From contig NZ_JANWGH010000002.1 of NCBI RefSeq assembly GCF_024919275.1, positions 558,001 to 622,000 of the forward strand: a DNA stretch of 64,000 nt. The letters are read 5' to 3'. Both the position numbers and the translations under genes were made by a program. The stretch's first letter is position 1, and every line of letters begins with the position of its first letter. The stretch comes from Algoriphagus limi (lineage in GTDB: Bacteria; Bacteroidota; Bacteroidia; Cytophagales; Cyclobacteriaceae). Under the pieces are notes generated by a model that saw only the letters and a program-made list of their open reading frames with translations, had not been told where the DNA came from and ran no database searches. Shown piece by piece: positions 26,157 to 35,585 of the stretch.

Positions 26157-28370
26157 TTAAATATTCAACCAATAATTCAGCTTCAGCACCAACGAGCGTT
26201 GCTTCGGTAAGAAGGTTTCTGGGAAATAATTGTCAGTATAAACTAAGAAGAAATCCGAAACCGGAGCAAATCGCCACTGTACTCGGGTATTGATGTTGAT
26301 ATTTTCGATCTGATTATTGTACTGAATAAATGTAGTCCAGAATAGGGATTTGGTAAAGGTCAAATCAATCCGTGGTCCCACCAAGAGCAAATCGGCATCG
26401 TTTTGAGGTTCGGGAAGTCGGATTCGATTATAGCTGAAATTCATTCCAATATTAGCGATGTACCCAATTCGCCAAGCCACCTCACTTCGCAAAGAAGCAA
26501 TATCGCCTGTGAAATATTCACCCGCTTCTCCTTCCAACCTTACATTAAACGACTTTCTAGGATTACTGCGAAATTCAAACCCAAATCGATCTGTGGTATA
26601 ATCCGTGCCTGCCAAAAGCGGTTCGCCTCCAGTGCGTGTTGGATCAAAATCATCGAATAAGTAGATGTAGCTATTCTTATAGCCAACAGTTAATTGGGCA
26701 AGCGATTGAAATCGGACTTGATATTGAAAGCCTACATCACGGTCAGTCGTACCTAGAGTTTCATTCCATCGCAATTCATACTCTAAACGAGGGCCATGAT
26801 TATTGATGAAATTGGATTTTGGAAAAAAGCTATAGCCCAAATCCGGATTGAATCGCTTGTAATCGACCCGTGGAACAAAGCCGACTTCAGGATTATATCC
26901 GGCACCAATATCCAGGTAACTGATACTCCATCTCCAATGCAAATCACTATACAGAAGGTAAGCATTAAGCGTACGTGGAGATTCTTTTTCCGTATTTTCA
27001 AAAGTTCGGTGATACAAGGCCTTGCCTGTCCATCGATTGTCTTCAGAAGCTAAATTGTATTCCACTCCCAGCATTCGGTTATATGCGGTTGGATCAAAAA
27101 GACTTTGAAATTCATCTACAGCCAAGGATTCTCGATCCACGAAAATCAAACCGACGTTAGAGCGGGAAAAGACTTTTTTCTGAACAGCCATCACGCTAAA
27201 GTTCTTTCCCACAATCCCTCGCTCTTCATCTGAAGCTGTCTGCATATTCATCAAGCCCACTCGCCAGTCATCGGTTACTTTTCCAGAAAGTCGAGCTCCA
27301 TAAATGATTTTATTTTGGACATTTTGCCCAGTTGCTTCATCTCGATCAACCCCGATTCTTCTTGAAAAGAAAGGTCGGGCTAAGGGATGACCAAAGCTGG
27401 CAAAGAGATCTCCGTTTTCAAGGAAAAACTGTCTTCTTTCGGGAAAGAAAATCTCAAATCGATCCAAGTTAGTAACCTGCTGATCGACTTCCACTTGGGA
27501 AAAATCCGGATTGAAGGTCAAATCCAAATTCAAAGCTGGCCCGATTCCAACCTTTGCATCTCCACCAATGGCAGGAGTCAGGTTTTCGGATGTTCCTTCC
27601 AAAAAGTTCTTGGAAGTCCTTGCAGCGGTGTAGGGAATGATAGAAATATTGGCTGAATTTTTCTTCAGCGGTTCTTCGAAAATAAGTTTTCGGCTAAAAG
27701 CAGTAGAAATAATCGGGAAGTTTCGGGGAATTGGAGCCCAGGTACTACGCTCTCCCAAATGGCTATCTATTCGGTAAAAATTGACATTCCAGTTTTGTGC
27801 ACCATCCTTGAAACGTAGGGTGGATAGTGGAATAATCGCCTCTATCTGCCAATGGTTTTCATGAATCGATGCTCTGGCAAACCATTTATTATCCCAAGCC
27901 AAATTGAGGTCTTCAGATCTTGAGCCCCCATTTGCCAAAAGCGCTTCACGCTGAACACCATATGGATTTATACCAAACTGAAAGGCGTTGGTTTTGTCAT
28001 TAAACGTATCGAAAACAAAGCTTATCCCGTCATTTTGCTCTCCACGGTAATCGCGTCTCAGCGAGGTCGACACATATTCCCGAGGACCATTGTTTTCCAT
28101 CACAGCAGCGAGGTAGAGGTTGTTCTCGTCGAATGCGATTTTGACCCGGCTTTGTGCTGCCGCAGCAGAGGTATCGTAAGGGAAATATTGGGTGAAATTA
28201 ATGTTCCAACCTTCTTCTGAAGTCCAGATTTCCTCATCCAAGACTCCATCAAGGACAATGGGTTCCTTTACTTTAAAAGCAAAAGCATTGACTTGTTGAG
28301 AAAAGGCTTCCTGCTGGGAGGCAAACAGCAAGACATTTCCCAGGAATAATAGGCTTAATAGAAATCTCAT
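26157..28370 (-). CDS. DUF5916 protein with CBM9-like domain (outer-membrane barrel)
   Basis: 737 aa. Signal peptide (cleavage near AFS-Q), then a carbohydrate-binding-module-9-like domain (about 35-190, KVKEPIVLDGVLDEEIWTSEEGW, VKIAFDENNLYLAAVM) followed by a long beta-strand-rich DUF5916 region (about 215-735) with repeated aromatic strands such as WRWSISYLDIGAGYNPEVGF that looks like an outer-membrane barrel. Common in Bacteroidota, function not established. Stop codons of this gene and of the TlpA-like gene abut without spacing. Confidence 0.78.
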   Translation of the reverse strand: MRFLLSLLFLGNVLLFASQQEAFSQQVNAFAFKVKEPIVLDGVLDEEIWTSEEGWNINFTQYFPYDTSAAAAQSRVKIAFDENNLYLAAVMENNGPREYVSTSLRRDYRGEQNDGISFVFDTFNDKTNAFQFGINPYGVQREALLANGGSRSEDLNLAWDNKWFARASIHENHWQIEAIIPLSTLRFKDGAQNWNVNFYRIDSHLGERSTWAPIPRNFPIISTAFSRKLIFEEPLKKNSANISIIPYTAARTSKNFLEGTSENLTPAIGGDAKVGIGPALNLDLTFNPDFSQVEVDQQVTNLDRFEIFFPERRQFFLENGDLFASFGHPLARPFFSRRIGVDRDEATGQNVQNKIIYGARLSGKVTDDWRVGLMNMQTASDEERGIVGKNFSVMAVQKKVFSRSNVGLIFVDRESLAVDEFQSLFDPTAYNRMLGVEYNLASEDNRWTGKALYHRTFENTEKESPRTLNAYLLYSDLHWRWSISYLDIGAGYNPEVGFVPRVDYKRFNPDLGYSFFPKSNFINNHGPRLEYELRWNETLGTTDRDVGFQYQVRFQSLAQLTVGYKNSYIYLFDDFDPTRTGGEPLLAGTDYTTDRFGFEFRSNPRKSFNVRLEGEAGEYFTGDIASLRSEVAWRIGYIANIGMNFSYNRIRLPEPQNDADLLLVGPRIDLTFTKSLFWTTFIQYNNQIENININTRVQWRFAPVSDFFLVYTDNYFPETFLPKQRSLVLKLNYWLNI

Positions 28371-28386
28371 AGGCTAGTTGACAGCA

Positions 28387-28394
28387 CAAAAGTA
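28387..28394 (-). promoter_or_regulatory. -7 promoter element of the DUF5916 gene
   Basis: On the minus strand TACTTTTG matches TAnnTTTG, 17 nt before the ATG at 28370. It sits within an imperfect 18-nt palindrome (28385-28402, CACAAAAGTACACTTGTG). Confidence 0.45.
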
Positions 28395-28441
28395 CACTTG
28401 TGCCTGCCAGTCGAGTTGACAATTTTATGAATGGTATTATT

Positions 28442-28876
28442 TCATTTATCAACAGTCCCAAAAGCGGTCAAAATCAGACTTCTAGGAGATGCATGACGCC
28501 GAAATTCACACAAGTAAATGCCTTGCCAAATCCCTAATGCAAGTTTTCCACCGGAAATGGGAATTTGAAGGCTAGAATCAAAAAAACTGGCTTTAATGTG
28601 CGCAGGCATATCATCCGGCCCTTCATACGTGTGGATAAAGCGTGGATAATTTTCCGGAATCAACTCATTTACAAAGGTTTGGAAGTCTTTTCTTACAGTT
28701 GGATCAGCATTTTCATTGATCGTCAGAGCTGCTGATGTATGTTGGATAAAAACCTGCAAAAAGCCAGTTTGAATTTCCCTGATATCAGGAATAGCTTCCT
28801 CCACCAACTCTGTGATCAAATGATAGCCATTTGAAAAAGCGGGTAAACGTAATTTTTTCTGGAAAAACTCAGTCAT
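28442..28876 (-). CDS. YjbQ/UPF0047 family (secondary thiamine-phosphate synthase-like)
   Basis: 144 aa. The signature TGFLQVFIQHTSAALTINENADPTVRKDF (about 37-65) and GIWQGIYLCEFR near the C-terminus define the UPF0047/YjbQ family, with conserved His and Glu residues at a metal site. Members show weak thiamine-phosphate synthase activity, but the physiological role is uncertain. Length is typical (about 140 aa). The terminator of the upstream gene lies 10 nt before this start. Confidence 0.85.
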   Translation of the reverse strand: MTEFFQKKLRLPAFSNGYHLITELVEEAIPDIREIQTGFLQVFIQHTSAALTINENADPTVRKDFQTFVNELIPENYPRFIHTYEGPDDMPAHIKASFFDSSLQIPISGGKLALGIWQGIYLCEFRRHASPRSLILTAFGTVDK

Positions 28877-28885
28877 GCAGCAAAT

Positions 28886-28917
28886 TAAAAAAGCTGCTTC
28901 ATTCTAGGAAACAGCTT
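28886..28917 (-). terminator. rho-independent terminator of the small lipoprotein gene
   Basis: Read on the minus strand, AAGCTG (28917-28912) pairs with CAGCTT (28896-28891), extended by a bulged TTTCC/GAAGC part, and is followed by six T. It lies between the genes at 28930 and 28876. Confidence 0.65.
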
Positions 28918-28929
28918 CTTAAGTCATGT

Positions 28930-29373
28930 TTATTTTCTGATGAAAAATAAAACCGGGCCATCGCAGGCGCTCCAAGAACCGATGAGTGTTTCAGGATCTT
29001 CGAAAAATAAAGTTTCTGAACCAGCCTCGCAGGAATGAATCAAACCAAAACCATCTGCATCCCGATGCAATTGATAGGATTGTTGATCATATTCCAAGGT
29101 CAAATACTCTCTTTGATTAACTTGATCTTCTATTATCTGAAAGCTGCCATTCAATTCATAGTTTCCAATAAACTTGGTAAAGTCTCCATTGGATTTGAAT
29201 CGATAGGTGTATAGGGAATCCGAAATGGGATAAAAAGTTGGATTAGGAACCGAACTACTCTGATATCCGGAAAATATCCATTCCCGATCAAATATAGGAT
29301 CAAGAGGATCGGTATCATCCTGACAGGAAAGCACAACCAAAAGAAAAAAAAGGGCGCCAAATAGTTTTTTCAA
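28930..29373 (-). CDS. small lipoprotein of unknown function
   Basis: 147 aa with a TTG start giving MKKLFGALFFLLVVLSCQD (Cys17 lipobox). The mature part (FDREWIFSGYQSSS, YRFKSNGDFTKFIGNYELNGSF) resembles lipocalin-like small lipoproteins of the Bacteroidota that form a short beta-barrel, but no family is certain. The start codon is inferred from the Lys-Lys signal peptide; no ATG is nearby in frame. Confidence 0.6.
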   Translation of the reverse strand: MKKLFGALFFLLVVLSCQDDTDPLDPIFDREWIFSGYQSSSVPNPTFYPISDSLYTYRFKSNGDFTKFIGNYELNGSFQIIEDQVNQREYLTLEYDQQSYQLHRDADGFGLIHSCEAGSETLFFEDPETLIGSWSACDGPVLFFIRK

Positions 29374-29432
29374 TGTGAATTTTTGGTTTATGGACTATGA
29401 ACGAAAAGCCAATCGCATTCGCTACTCAGACC

Positions 29433-30275
29433 TTAAATTTCTCCTACTGTATTCGACAAAGTTCCAATTCCTGCAATGCTAATCCTAATCTGATCTCCAG
29501 CTTTAAGAGTAAAATCATCCGGGACGATTCCAGTCCCTGTCATCAAAAAACAACCAGCTGGAAATGTGTTGGCTCGGAATAGCCAATCCGCCAATTCCTG
29601 TAGTTTGCGTTTTAATTGTGTCAAATCAGTTTTTCCTCCTGCTACAAACTTTCCCTCTCTTTCGATAGCAAGCTCAATGGTGGTGGAATCTTCCATTTTA
29701 TCCTGAATTAAGATACAAGGCCCAATAGAAGCACAACCCTGATAAACCTTTGCCTGAGGTAAGTAGAGTGGGTTTTCCCCTTCTATGCTACGGCTACTCA
29801 TATCATTTCCAACCGTAAATCCCTGAATTTTTCCAGAAGGAGAAATTAAAAGCGTCAATTCAGGTTCGGGAACATCCCAAGTAGAATCTTTACGGATATT
29901 TACAGTCCCTCCGGGATTAGAAACCCTAGAAGCAGTAGCCTTGAAGAAAAGTTCGGGGCGGTCCGCAGCATAAACTTTATCATAAAAATCAGCTCCACCA
30001 GCATCTTTGGATTCTTCCATTCGAGCAGTTCGGCTTCGATAATAGGTAACCCCTGCAGCCCAAATTTCTTGACTTCCCATCGGAGCCAACAAACCTGAAT
30101 CCTGTATTTCCCGGGCTCGATCGGGAGAGATTTTTTCCCAGGATGAGATTTCAGATTTCAAATAATCCGCCAAATTCTCCCTCCCCAATAACTGATTCCA
30201 ATCATATTCTGGCCCTAGGTAATTCTGGTCTGAATCGCACAATAGGGTTCCCTGAGTAATTTTATAAAGTTTCAT
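29433..30275 (-). CDS. fumarylacetoacetate hydrolase family protein
   Basis: 280 aa. The FAH-like fold is visible in the C-terminal two thirds: FFKATASRVSNPGG, the metal-binding acidic pair in WDVPEPELTLLIS (ExE, about 132-140), GFTVGNDMSSRSIEGENPLYLPQAK and LMTGTGIVPDDFTLKAGDQIRI. Enzymes of this family hydrolyse or decarboxylate acyl-pyruvates or 2-keto-3-deoxy sugar acids; the substrate cannot be read here. It lies 18 nt after the DUF1304 gene, probably one operon. Confidence 0.82.
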   Translation of the reverse strand: MKLYKITQGTLLCDSDQNYLGPEYDWNQLLGRENLADYLKSEISSWEKISPDRAREIQDSGLLAPMGSQEIWAAGVTYYRSRTARMEESKDAGGADFYDKVYAADRPELFFKATASRVSNPGGTVNIRKDSTWDVPEPELTLLISPSGKIQGFTVGNDMSSRSIEGENPLYLPQAKVYQGCASIGPCILIQDKMEDSTTIELAIEREGKFVAGGKTDLTQLKRKLQELADWLFRANTFPAGCFLMTGTGIVPDDFTLKAGDQIRISIAGIGTLSNTVGEI

Positions 30276-30293
30276 AGATCGAATAGCTAGTTC

Positions 30294-30656
30294 TTAATAC
30301 CTCAAATGAAGTAGAATTAAGACCAAAATAGCAGGAAAAGCTTGGACCCAAAAAATCTTTTTACTGACGGTAGCGGTACCAAAAACTCCTGCAATTGCTA
30401 CGCAAGCGAGAAAAAAATGGGAAAGTGGACCTGAAAGATCAGGGTTTTTAGACCATAGTGACCAAATCAATCCCGCTGCCAAAAACCCATTATATAAACC
30501 CTGATTGGCTGCCAAAGATTTTGTCGTTTCAAAAAACTCTTTTTTACCGCCAAAGACTTTTCTCCCAAAAGTGGTCCAGGCAATGCTTTCCATCCAAAAA
30601 AAGAAAAGGTGGAGTAAGGCAATTCCACCAATCAGGATTTTCAAAATGATTTCCAT
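30294..30656 (-). CDS. DUF1304 membrane protein
   Basis: 120 aa, four hydrophobic helices. The sequence ALLHLFFFWMESIAWTTFGRKVFG...LAANQGLYNGFLAAGLIW is typical of the DUF1304 family, small inner-membrane proteins of unknown function. Full length. First gene of a likely two-gene unit with the FAH protein, and divergent from the rRNA methylase gene. Confidence 0.85.
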   Translation of the reverse strand: MEIILKILIGGIALLHLFFFWMESIAWTTFGRKVFGGKKEFFETTKSLAANQGLYNGFLAAGLIWSLWSKNPDLSGPLSHFFLACVAIAGVFGTATVSKKIFWVQAFPAILVLILLHLRY

Positions 30657-30757
30657 AGCAAGATTTTGATTTGTAGGAAGTTAGGTATTTCTCGACAAGC
30701 AGTAACTATGCATTTCGAAAAAAAGCCTCAATTTTAAGCTCTCGAATCTTCAAAGCA

Positions 30758-32134
30758 ATGAGCGAAGCAGGCATTCATCTGGAATTTCAAAAGCGAATGA
30801 TCCATCAATTGGGAACGGTGGATTATGAAGATTTTGAGCTATCACTTCAAAAGGAGTCGCCGACCACGGTTCGCTTAAACCCTTTTAAAATCCAGAGTTG
30901 TCCTTTCGAAGGAAATCCTATTCCTTGGTCGGAGTTTGGGTTTTCTTTGGAAAAAAGGCCTGCATTTACTCTTGACCCCCTATTTCATGCCGGGGCATAT
31001 TATGTCCAGGAAGCTTCCTCCATGTTCATTTCCGAGGTTCTTCGCCAACTTGAAATTCCTAAAGGTATATTCTTGGATTTAGCGGCAGCACCAGGGGGAA
31101 AATCCACGCTTCTTTCAACTTACCTTGCTCAGGAAGGGCTTTTGGTTGCCAATGAGGTCATCCAAAGCCGAAACCAGATTTTAAAAGAAAACCTGATCAA
31201 ATGGGGTTTAGGAAACTCCATTGTCACGCAAAACGATCCTGCCCATTTTCAGGAATTGGAAGGATTTTTTGATTTGGTGTTGATCGATGCTCCTTGTTCG
31301 GGTGAGGGAATGTTTCGAAAGGACCCAGAAGCCAGAAAAGAATGGAGTCCAGACCATGTCAGACTTTGCGCGGGCAGACAGCAACGGATTTTGGATCAAG
31401 CGGGTGGTTTGGTCAAAGGGGGTGGCTATTTGATTTACAGCACCTGTACATTCAATGAACAGGAAAATGAAGAAATGATCCGCTTTTTGACTTCGGAGTT
31501 TGCCTATGAACCTGTTCGCATTAAGTTGAACCCTGAATGGCAAATAGAAGAATCAGAAGTCCAAACCGAAGAAGGGACGTTTTTTGGATACCGATTTTAT
31601 CCACATCGGGTGGAAGGAGAGGGATTTTTTATTTCTGTATTGAAGCGGCCAAATGATGCCTACATTCTAGAACCTAGAAAGAAAAAAGACTTTAAGCATC
31701 AATTTTTAAAGCTAGTAGATGAAAAAACTTGTAAGGCTTTGGATGAGGAGTTGGGATTTGAAAACAGTCAATATTACTTATTGAACGACTCTTATTTCCG
31801 CTTTCCGGAAATGTGGAAAACTCATCTAGAGCAAGTTATCCACGGCTTAAATATCCGTTATTTGGGCACTGAGATAGGAAAAAAGCAAAAAAACGAGTGG
31901 ATCCCCTCTCATGATTGGGCAGTCTCCATTTTACCGAAAAACGGGTTTTCCACAAAGGAAGTTTCCCTAGAGGAAGCTTTGGATTTTTTGAGGAAAAACG
32001 AACAGGAATTGATTTTAGAAGAAACAGGTTGGGTCTTGCTAACATATCAAAACCTACCAATCGGATGGGTAAAAAATTTGGGAAACCGGATTAATAATTA
32101 TTACCCCAAGGAATGGAGGATCCGAAACCTTTAA
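30758..32134 (+). CDS. RsmF-like rRNA (cytosine-C5) methyltransferase
   Basis: 458 aa. A SAM-binding NOL1/NOP2/Sun domain (about 80-300) has motif I FLDLAAAPGGKST, motif IV DAPCSGEGMFRKDPEA and motif VI YSTCTFNEQENE; both catalytic cysteines (PC and TC) are present. A C-terminal PUA-like region with QNLPIGWVKNLGNRINNYYPKEW (about 430-455) matches the RsmF/YebU subfamily, which makes m5C1407 in 16S rRNA in E. coli. Its stop directly abuts the convergent response regulator stop. Confidence 0.88.
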   Translation: MSEAGIHLEFQKRMIHQLGTVDYEDFELSLQKESPTTVRLNPFKIQSCPFEGNPIPWSEFGFSLEKRPAFTLDPLFHAGAYYVQEASSMFISEVLRQLEIPKGIFLDLAAAPGGKSTLLSTYLAQEGLLVANEVIQSRNQILKENLIKWGLGNSIVTQNDPAHFQELEGFFDLVLIDAPCSGEGMFRKDPEARKEWSPDHVRLCAGRQQRILDQAGGLVKGGGYLIYSTCTFNEQENEEMIRFLTSEFAYEPVRIKLNPEWQIEESEVQTEEGTFFGYRFYPHRVEGEGFFISVLKRPNDAYILEPRKKKDFKHQFLKLVDEKTCKALDEELGFENSQYYLLNDSYFRFPEMWKTHLEQVIHGLNIRYLGTEIGKKQKNEWIPSHDWAVSILPKNGFSTKEVSLEEALDFLRKNEQELILEETGWVLLTYQNLPIGWVKNLGNRINNYYPKEWRIRNL

Positions 32135-32785
32135 TCAACCTTCAATAATTCTATTTTTCACAGCCTTTTGTACAGCTTCCATTTTGTTATGCACCTGAAG
32201 CTTGCTGTAGATATTTTCGATATGCTTCCGAACAGTTTTGGGCGAAATGAATAGGTTTTCTCCAATTTGATTATAGCTCAGGCCTTTTGCTGTTTGCTCC
32301 AAAATTTCTATTTCCCTTTTGGTCAAAGCAATATCTTCTTTTGGCTCTTCAAACTGTGGTGGATTTCGCAACAGTTTGAGAGTCTTTAATGCAATACTCG
32401 GTGTCATCGCAGCGCCTCCATCCAAAGTGTCCAAAATTCCTTGGTACAATTCCGGTGGTGAAACTTCCTTGAGAAAATATCCACTGGCCCCAGCTTGGAT
32501 GGCTTTGAAAATATGCTCATCGTTGTCAAAAACAGTAAGCATGATGGTTTTGATTTGTGGATAACGTTGGGTGACTTGAGAAACAGCCGCTATACCGTCC
32601 ATTTTTGGCATTTCGATATCCATCAAAATGAGTTGGATATTAGAATCTTCCTCCAACATTTTCAGTAACTCCTCTCCATTGGAAGCGTGAAACTTTACCT
32701 CCAAATCAGGAAAGAAGGAAATTTTCTCCATTACCGCCCTTAATAAAAATGTGTTGTCTTCAGCGATTGCAAGTTTTATGGCCAT
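32135..32785 (-). CDS. NarL/LuxR-type response regulator
   Basis: 216 aa. The receiver domain (about 1-125) shows acidic residues AEDN, phospho-acceptor Asp in LILMDIEMPKMDG (about 56), Thr/Lys switch LTVFDNDEH and YFLKEV. The LuxR helix-turn-helix (about 150-212) has LTKREIEILEQTAKGLSYNQIGENLFISPKTVRKHIENIYSKL. It starts 11 nt after the sensor kinase stop, so the two are an obvious two-component pair. Confidence 0.93.
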   Translation of the reverse strand: MAIKLAIAEDNTFLLRAVMEKISFFPDLEVKFHASNGEELLKMLEEDSNIQLILMDIEMPKMDGIAAVSQVTQRYPQIKTIMLTVFDNDEHIFKAIQAGASGYFLKEVSPPELYQGILDTLDGGAAMTPSIALKTLKLLRNPPQFEEPKEDIALTKREIEILEQTAKGLSYNQIGENLFISPKTVRKHIENIYSKLQVHNKMEAVQKAVKNRIIEG

Positions 32786-32796
32786 AATGATAGAAT

Positions 32797-34656
32797 TTAA
32801 AAAACGAGAACTTTTGTCCCTTTCCCAATTTCAGATTCAATTTGAATTTCTCTACCAATTCGTTCTGCACGAACTTTCATATTCCCTAAACCATTTCCGG
32901 TTTTTCTGCTAGAATTGATTCCTTTACCATTATCCTGGACAAGCAAAGACAGATGATTATTTACTGGAAGCAGGGAAACTTTTATCTCGCTCGCTTCCGC
33001 ATGCTTAATAGCGTTTTGGATTGCCTCTTGGGCTATTCGATAGTGATTGATGCCTTCCAGGGAATTTAGCTGAAAATTTTCATCCAACTTTTCTCCAAGC
33101 TCTAAATTGAAATCAGTATTTGGACAGGAGGATTTGGCCTTTTCCAGCAAACCTGCCAACCTTCCCTGAAGGTCATCCAAGGTAATGCTATCTTTATTCA
33201 TCGCCCAGATCGTGTCCCGAAGTTCATTGATAGTTTCTGTGGTAAACTCCGAAATCTGATCCAATTTTTTTCCTAAAACGTCTTTGGGTAAATCCAAAAA
33301 CTTCAGATTATTCAAGCTTGAAATGATAAAGGTGAGCTGTGCGCCAATATTATCGTGAAGATCAGAAGAAATCCGCTGCCTTTGTTCCTGAAGGCGTTTT
33401 TGGGTCTGCTGCTCTGCAAAAATCTTTTGAAGCTTTGCCTCCTGCTCAAGATGCCAGTTTTTGTTTTTCTGTCTGTAATAAATGAAAAATCCAAGCCCTA
33501 AACTGATCAATAAAACAATCAAAAGAAGCAGTAATTGATTATTTCTGTTCTTTACTAGGAGCTCATTTTCGGCCAACTGGGCCCTGGACTCTGCAAGCTG
33601 CCGTTCCTTCTCAGACACTTCATATCGAGTCTCTAATTCCCCCATCATTTGAACTCGATCTTCCTTGAAAATCGTATCCTTCAAAGCTGCATATTGCTCT
33701 AGATAGTCGAGGGCTAAATTGAGGTCTCCTTTTTTCTTCTGAAATCGAAATTGATCATAAAGGTAATCCCGAAGCTTTTCCCTTGAATCACTGAGCTGCA
33801 CATAATGATAGGCAGAATCCATCATTTGCTCAGCCTCATTGTATCTGTCTAAATTGTATGCAATTGTTGCAAGGTTAGTGAAGTTGGTAGCCAACTTGTA
33901 ACTATCCATACTACGATAGTTGTATTTTAGCGAAATCTCCACCCATTGTTTAGCTTCAGCATACCGGCCTTGCTTGAGGAGTGTATTGCCAATATTGTTG
34001 AAGGTATTAGTAAATGCCGAACTATCTAATTCTGAAAGGAATTCTAGATTTTTATAGTGGTAAAAAAGAGCAGAATCGGGCTTATCCCAATCATCAAAGT
34101 TGATCGCAATCGCATTGATTGCAAAGACCTTAGTTCTAGTGTCTGGATTTGAACTTGCGGAAAGGATCTCATAGCCTTTCTTGGCATATTCCACTCCTTT
34201 TTCATATTGCTCCATGTCATGATATACTATCCCCAAATCCGCCAAGGAGTAACCCATCCGGCTTGAATCATTGACAGCCAAAGCTTTCTCGTAGGCTGTC
34301 TGCCCATAGAGCATTGACTTTTCCCAATTCCCCAAAATAGATTCTAAATAGGTTAGATTGTTGTATGCGGAAATCAGATAGTTTGAACTTTCTTTCGAAG
34401 AAAAATAAGGGAGACTTTTCAGAAGCGTCTCTACCGCTTGGCGGGGATTGTTTTCAATGTTTTGAAACCTTGCCAGGTAATAGAAGTACATCCCTGAATC
34501 AATCTTGGTTTCCAGTTTTGTTTCGAGTTCTTCAAAAAGGGTTGCGGTAGAATCGCTATTGTCTAATGCTGATAGAAAATGTTCTTCTAATCCCTGAGAA
34601 AGGGATTGAAAAACAACTAGGATAAAAAATGTGGTAATTAATAAGGGTTTGAGCAT
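32797..34656 (-). CDS. TPR-containing sensor histidine kinase (HisKA_3)
   Basis: 619 aa. A signal peptide is followed by a periplasmic tetratricopeptide array (about 40-330), a coiled coil (EKERQLAESRAQLAENEL), one membrane helix (about 375-397) and a cytoplasmic HisKA_3 domain with phospho-acceptor His in QRISSDLHDNIGAQLTF (about 437), then a HATPase domain with NHYRIAQEAIQNAIKHA and NGKGI...GLGNMKVRAE. It lacks its own receiver, which is supplied by the next gene. The signal sensed is unknown. Confidence 0.9.
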   Translation of the reverse strand: MLKPLLITTFFILVVFQSLSQGLEEHFLSALDNSDSTATLFEELETKLETKIDSGMYFYYLARFQNIENNPRQAVETLLKSLPYFSSKESSNYLISAYNNLTYLESILGNWEKSMLYGQTAYEKALAVNDSSRMGYSLADLGIVYHDMEQYEKGVEYAKKGYEILSASSNPDTRTKVFAINAIAINFDDWDKPDSALFYHYKNLEFLSELDSSAFTNTFNNIGNTLLKQGRYAEAKQWVEISLKYNYRSMDSYKLATNFTNLATIAYNLDRYNEAEQMMDSAYHYVQLSDSREKLRDYLYDQFRFQKKKGDLNLALDYLEQYAALKDTIFKEDRVQMMGELETRYEVSEKERQLAESRAQLAENELLVKNRNNQLLLLLIVLLISLGLGFFIYYRQKNKNWHLEQEAKLQKIFAEQQTQKRLQEQRQRISSDLHDNIGAQLTFIISSLNNLKFLDLPKDVLGKKLDQISEFTTETINELRDTIWAMNKDSITLDDLQGRLAGLLEKAKSSCPNTDFNLELGEKLDENFQLNSLEGINHYRIAQEAIQNAIKHAEASEIKVSLLPVNNHLSLLVQDNGKGINSSRKTGNGLGNMKVRAERIGREIQIESEIGKGTKVLVF

Positions 34657-34693
34657 ACCGAAATCAACGGCTAAAATTCAGAACTTTAAATAT

Positions 34694-34732
34694 AAAAAAA
34701 TGGCCTTGAGAGCAAAATCCCCAAGGCCATTT
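34694..34732 (-). terminator. rho-independent terminator of the S1/P1 nuclease gene
   Basis: An 11-bp perfect stem, AAATGGCCTTG/CAAGGCCATTT (34698-34708 and 34722-34732), precedes a T run on the minus strand. It separates the nuclease gene from the kinase/regulator pair. Confidence 0.9.
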
Positions 34733-34752
34733 CTTTGGTTTTCAAGATCTTT

Positions 34753-35526
34753 CTACCCATAAATTTCTTCCAAAATCTGAGCTAATCGCACACTAGCTGC
34801 AATCATACGCTCTTCTGCAATTTTGAAATTATGATACATGTAAGCGTAGCTAATTCTACGGTTTTCAGGCAAATCATAAACTGCACCCCGAAGATCTACC
34901 GCTTCCTTCAACCAATCTTGCATGGTTGCAGACCGATATTTTTGCTGAAGCTCAGGAGTAATTCTTCGATACAGCTCATTCCCCATTTCAGAAAAGCTCA
35001 TTCCTTGCCGGTCAATCATTCCACTATCCCAAAGGGCATGAAGGTTAGTTGGCTGACCAAATAATTCGATCTTCACATCATTCCCTCCACGATCTTCTCC
35101 TGTGCCCACATGCAAAGGCTGATGAATATCTTCTACCATATGAATAAGCATTTTCAGCTTTTCAGCTTCCTCTTCTGCTGATAAGCCGCCTGCTTTGAGT
35201 TCATTTTTCAAACGGATGATTGCTTCATAAGCATCTCCAGTCTTTTCCTGAATGTTAGGGTCGTATTCACCGTTTTTACTTGTCAGATAATGCCAAGTGG
35301 TCGCATAGTCATAAGCTCTATCAGACCGAATTTCATCCATCCATGTACCGCTTCTAGCCAAAGACATAGGATATAGTACTTTCTCCACTTTTTTCACGAC
35401 CGAACTTTTCATCTGTCGCTCTGCCATATAGCCAATCAAATAATGCCCCAATTGACCCCATGCAAAGGCCTGAGATGTAAAAAGCATCAGAAAAAGGGCA
35501 AGCGTAAACTGTCTAAATACTTTCAT
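34753..35526 (-). CDS. S1/P1-type secreted nuclease
   Basis: 257 aa. Signal peptide ending AFA, so the mature protein begins with Trp (WGQLGHYLIGY), which supplies the N-terminal zinc ligand as in P1 nuclease. Further ligands are visible in TWHYLTS, MIHMVEDIHQPLHVG, DRGGNDVKIE and LHALWDSGMI. It should cleave single-stranded nucleic acids with three zinc ions in the periplasm or outside the cell. Length fits the family. Confidence 0.92.
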   Translation of the reverse strand: MKVFRQFTLALFLMLFTSQAFAWGQLGHYLIGYMAERQMKSSVVKKVEKVLYPMSLARSGTWMDEIRSDRAYDYATTWHYLTSKNGEYDPNIQEKTGDAYEAIIRLKNELKAGGLSAEEEAEKLKMLIHMVEDIHQPLHVGTGEDRGGNDVKIELFGQPTNLHALWDSGMIDRQGMSFSEMGNELYRRITPELQQKYRSATMQDWLKEAVDLRGAVYDLPENRRISYAYMYHNFKIAEERMIAASVRLAQILEEIYG

Positions 35527-35585
35527 AAATAAATTGTTGGAATACGAAAATAGGGGAGAAATACTATTGGAAAATTAATCGGACA

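Noticed and set aside
26154..26159. Zero-gap convergent stop codons (also at 32132-32137)
   Set aside because: Compact convergent ends occur by chance in dense genomes; no shared hairpin was seen.
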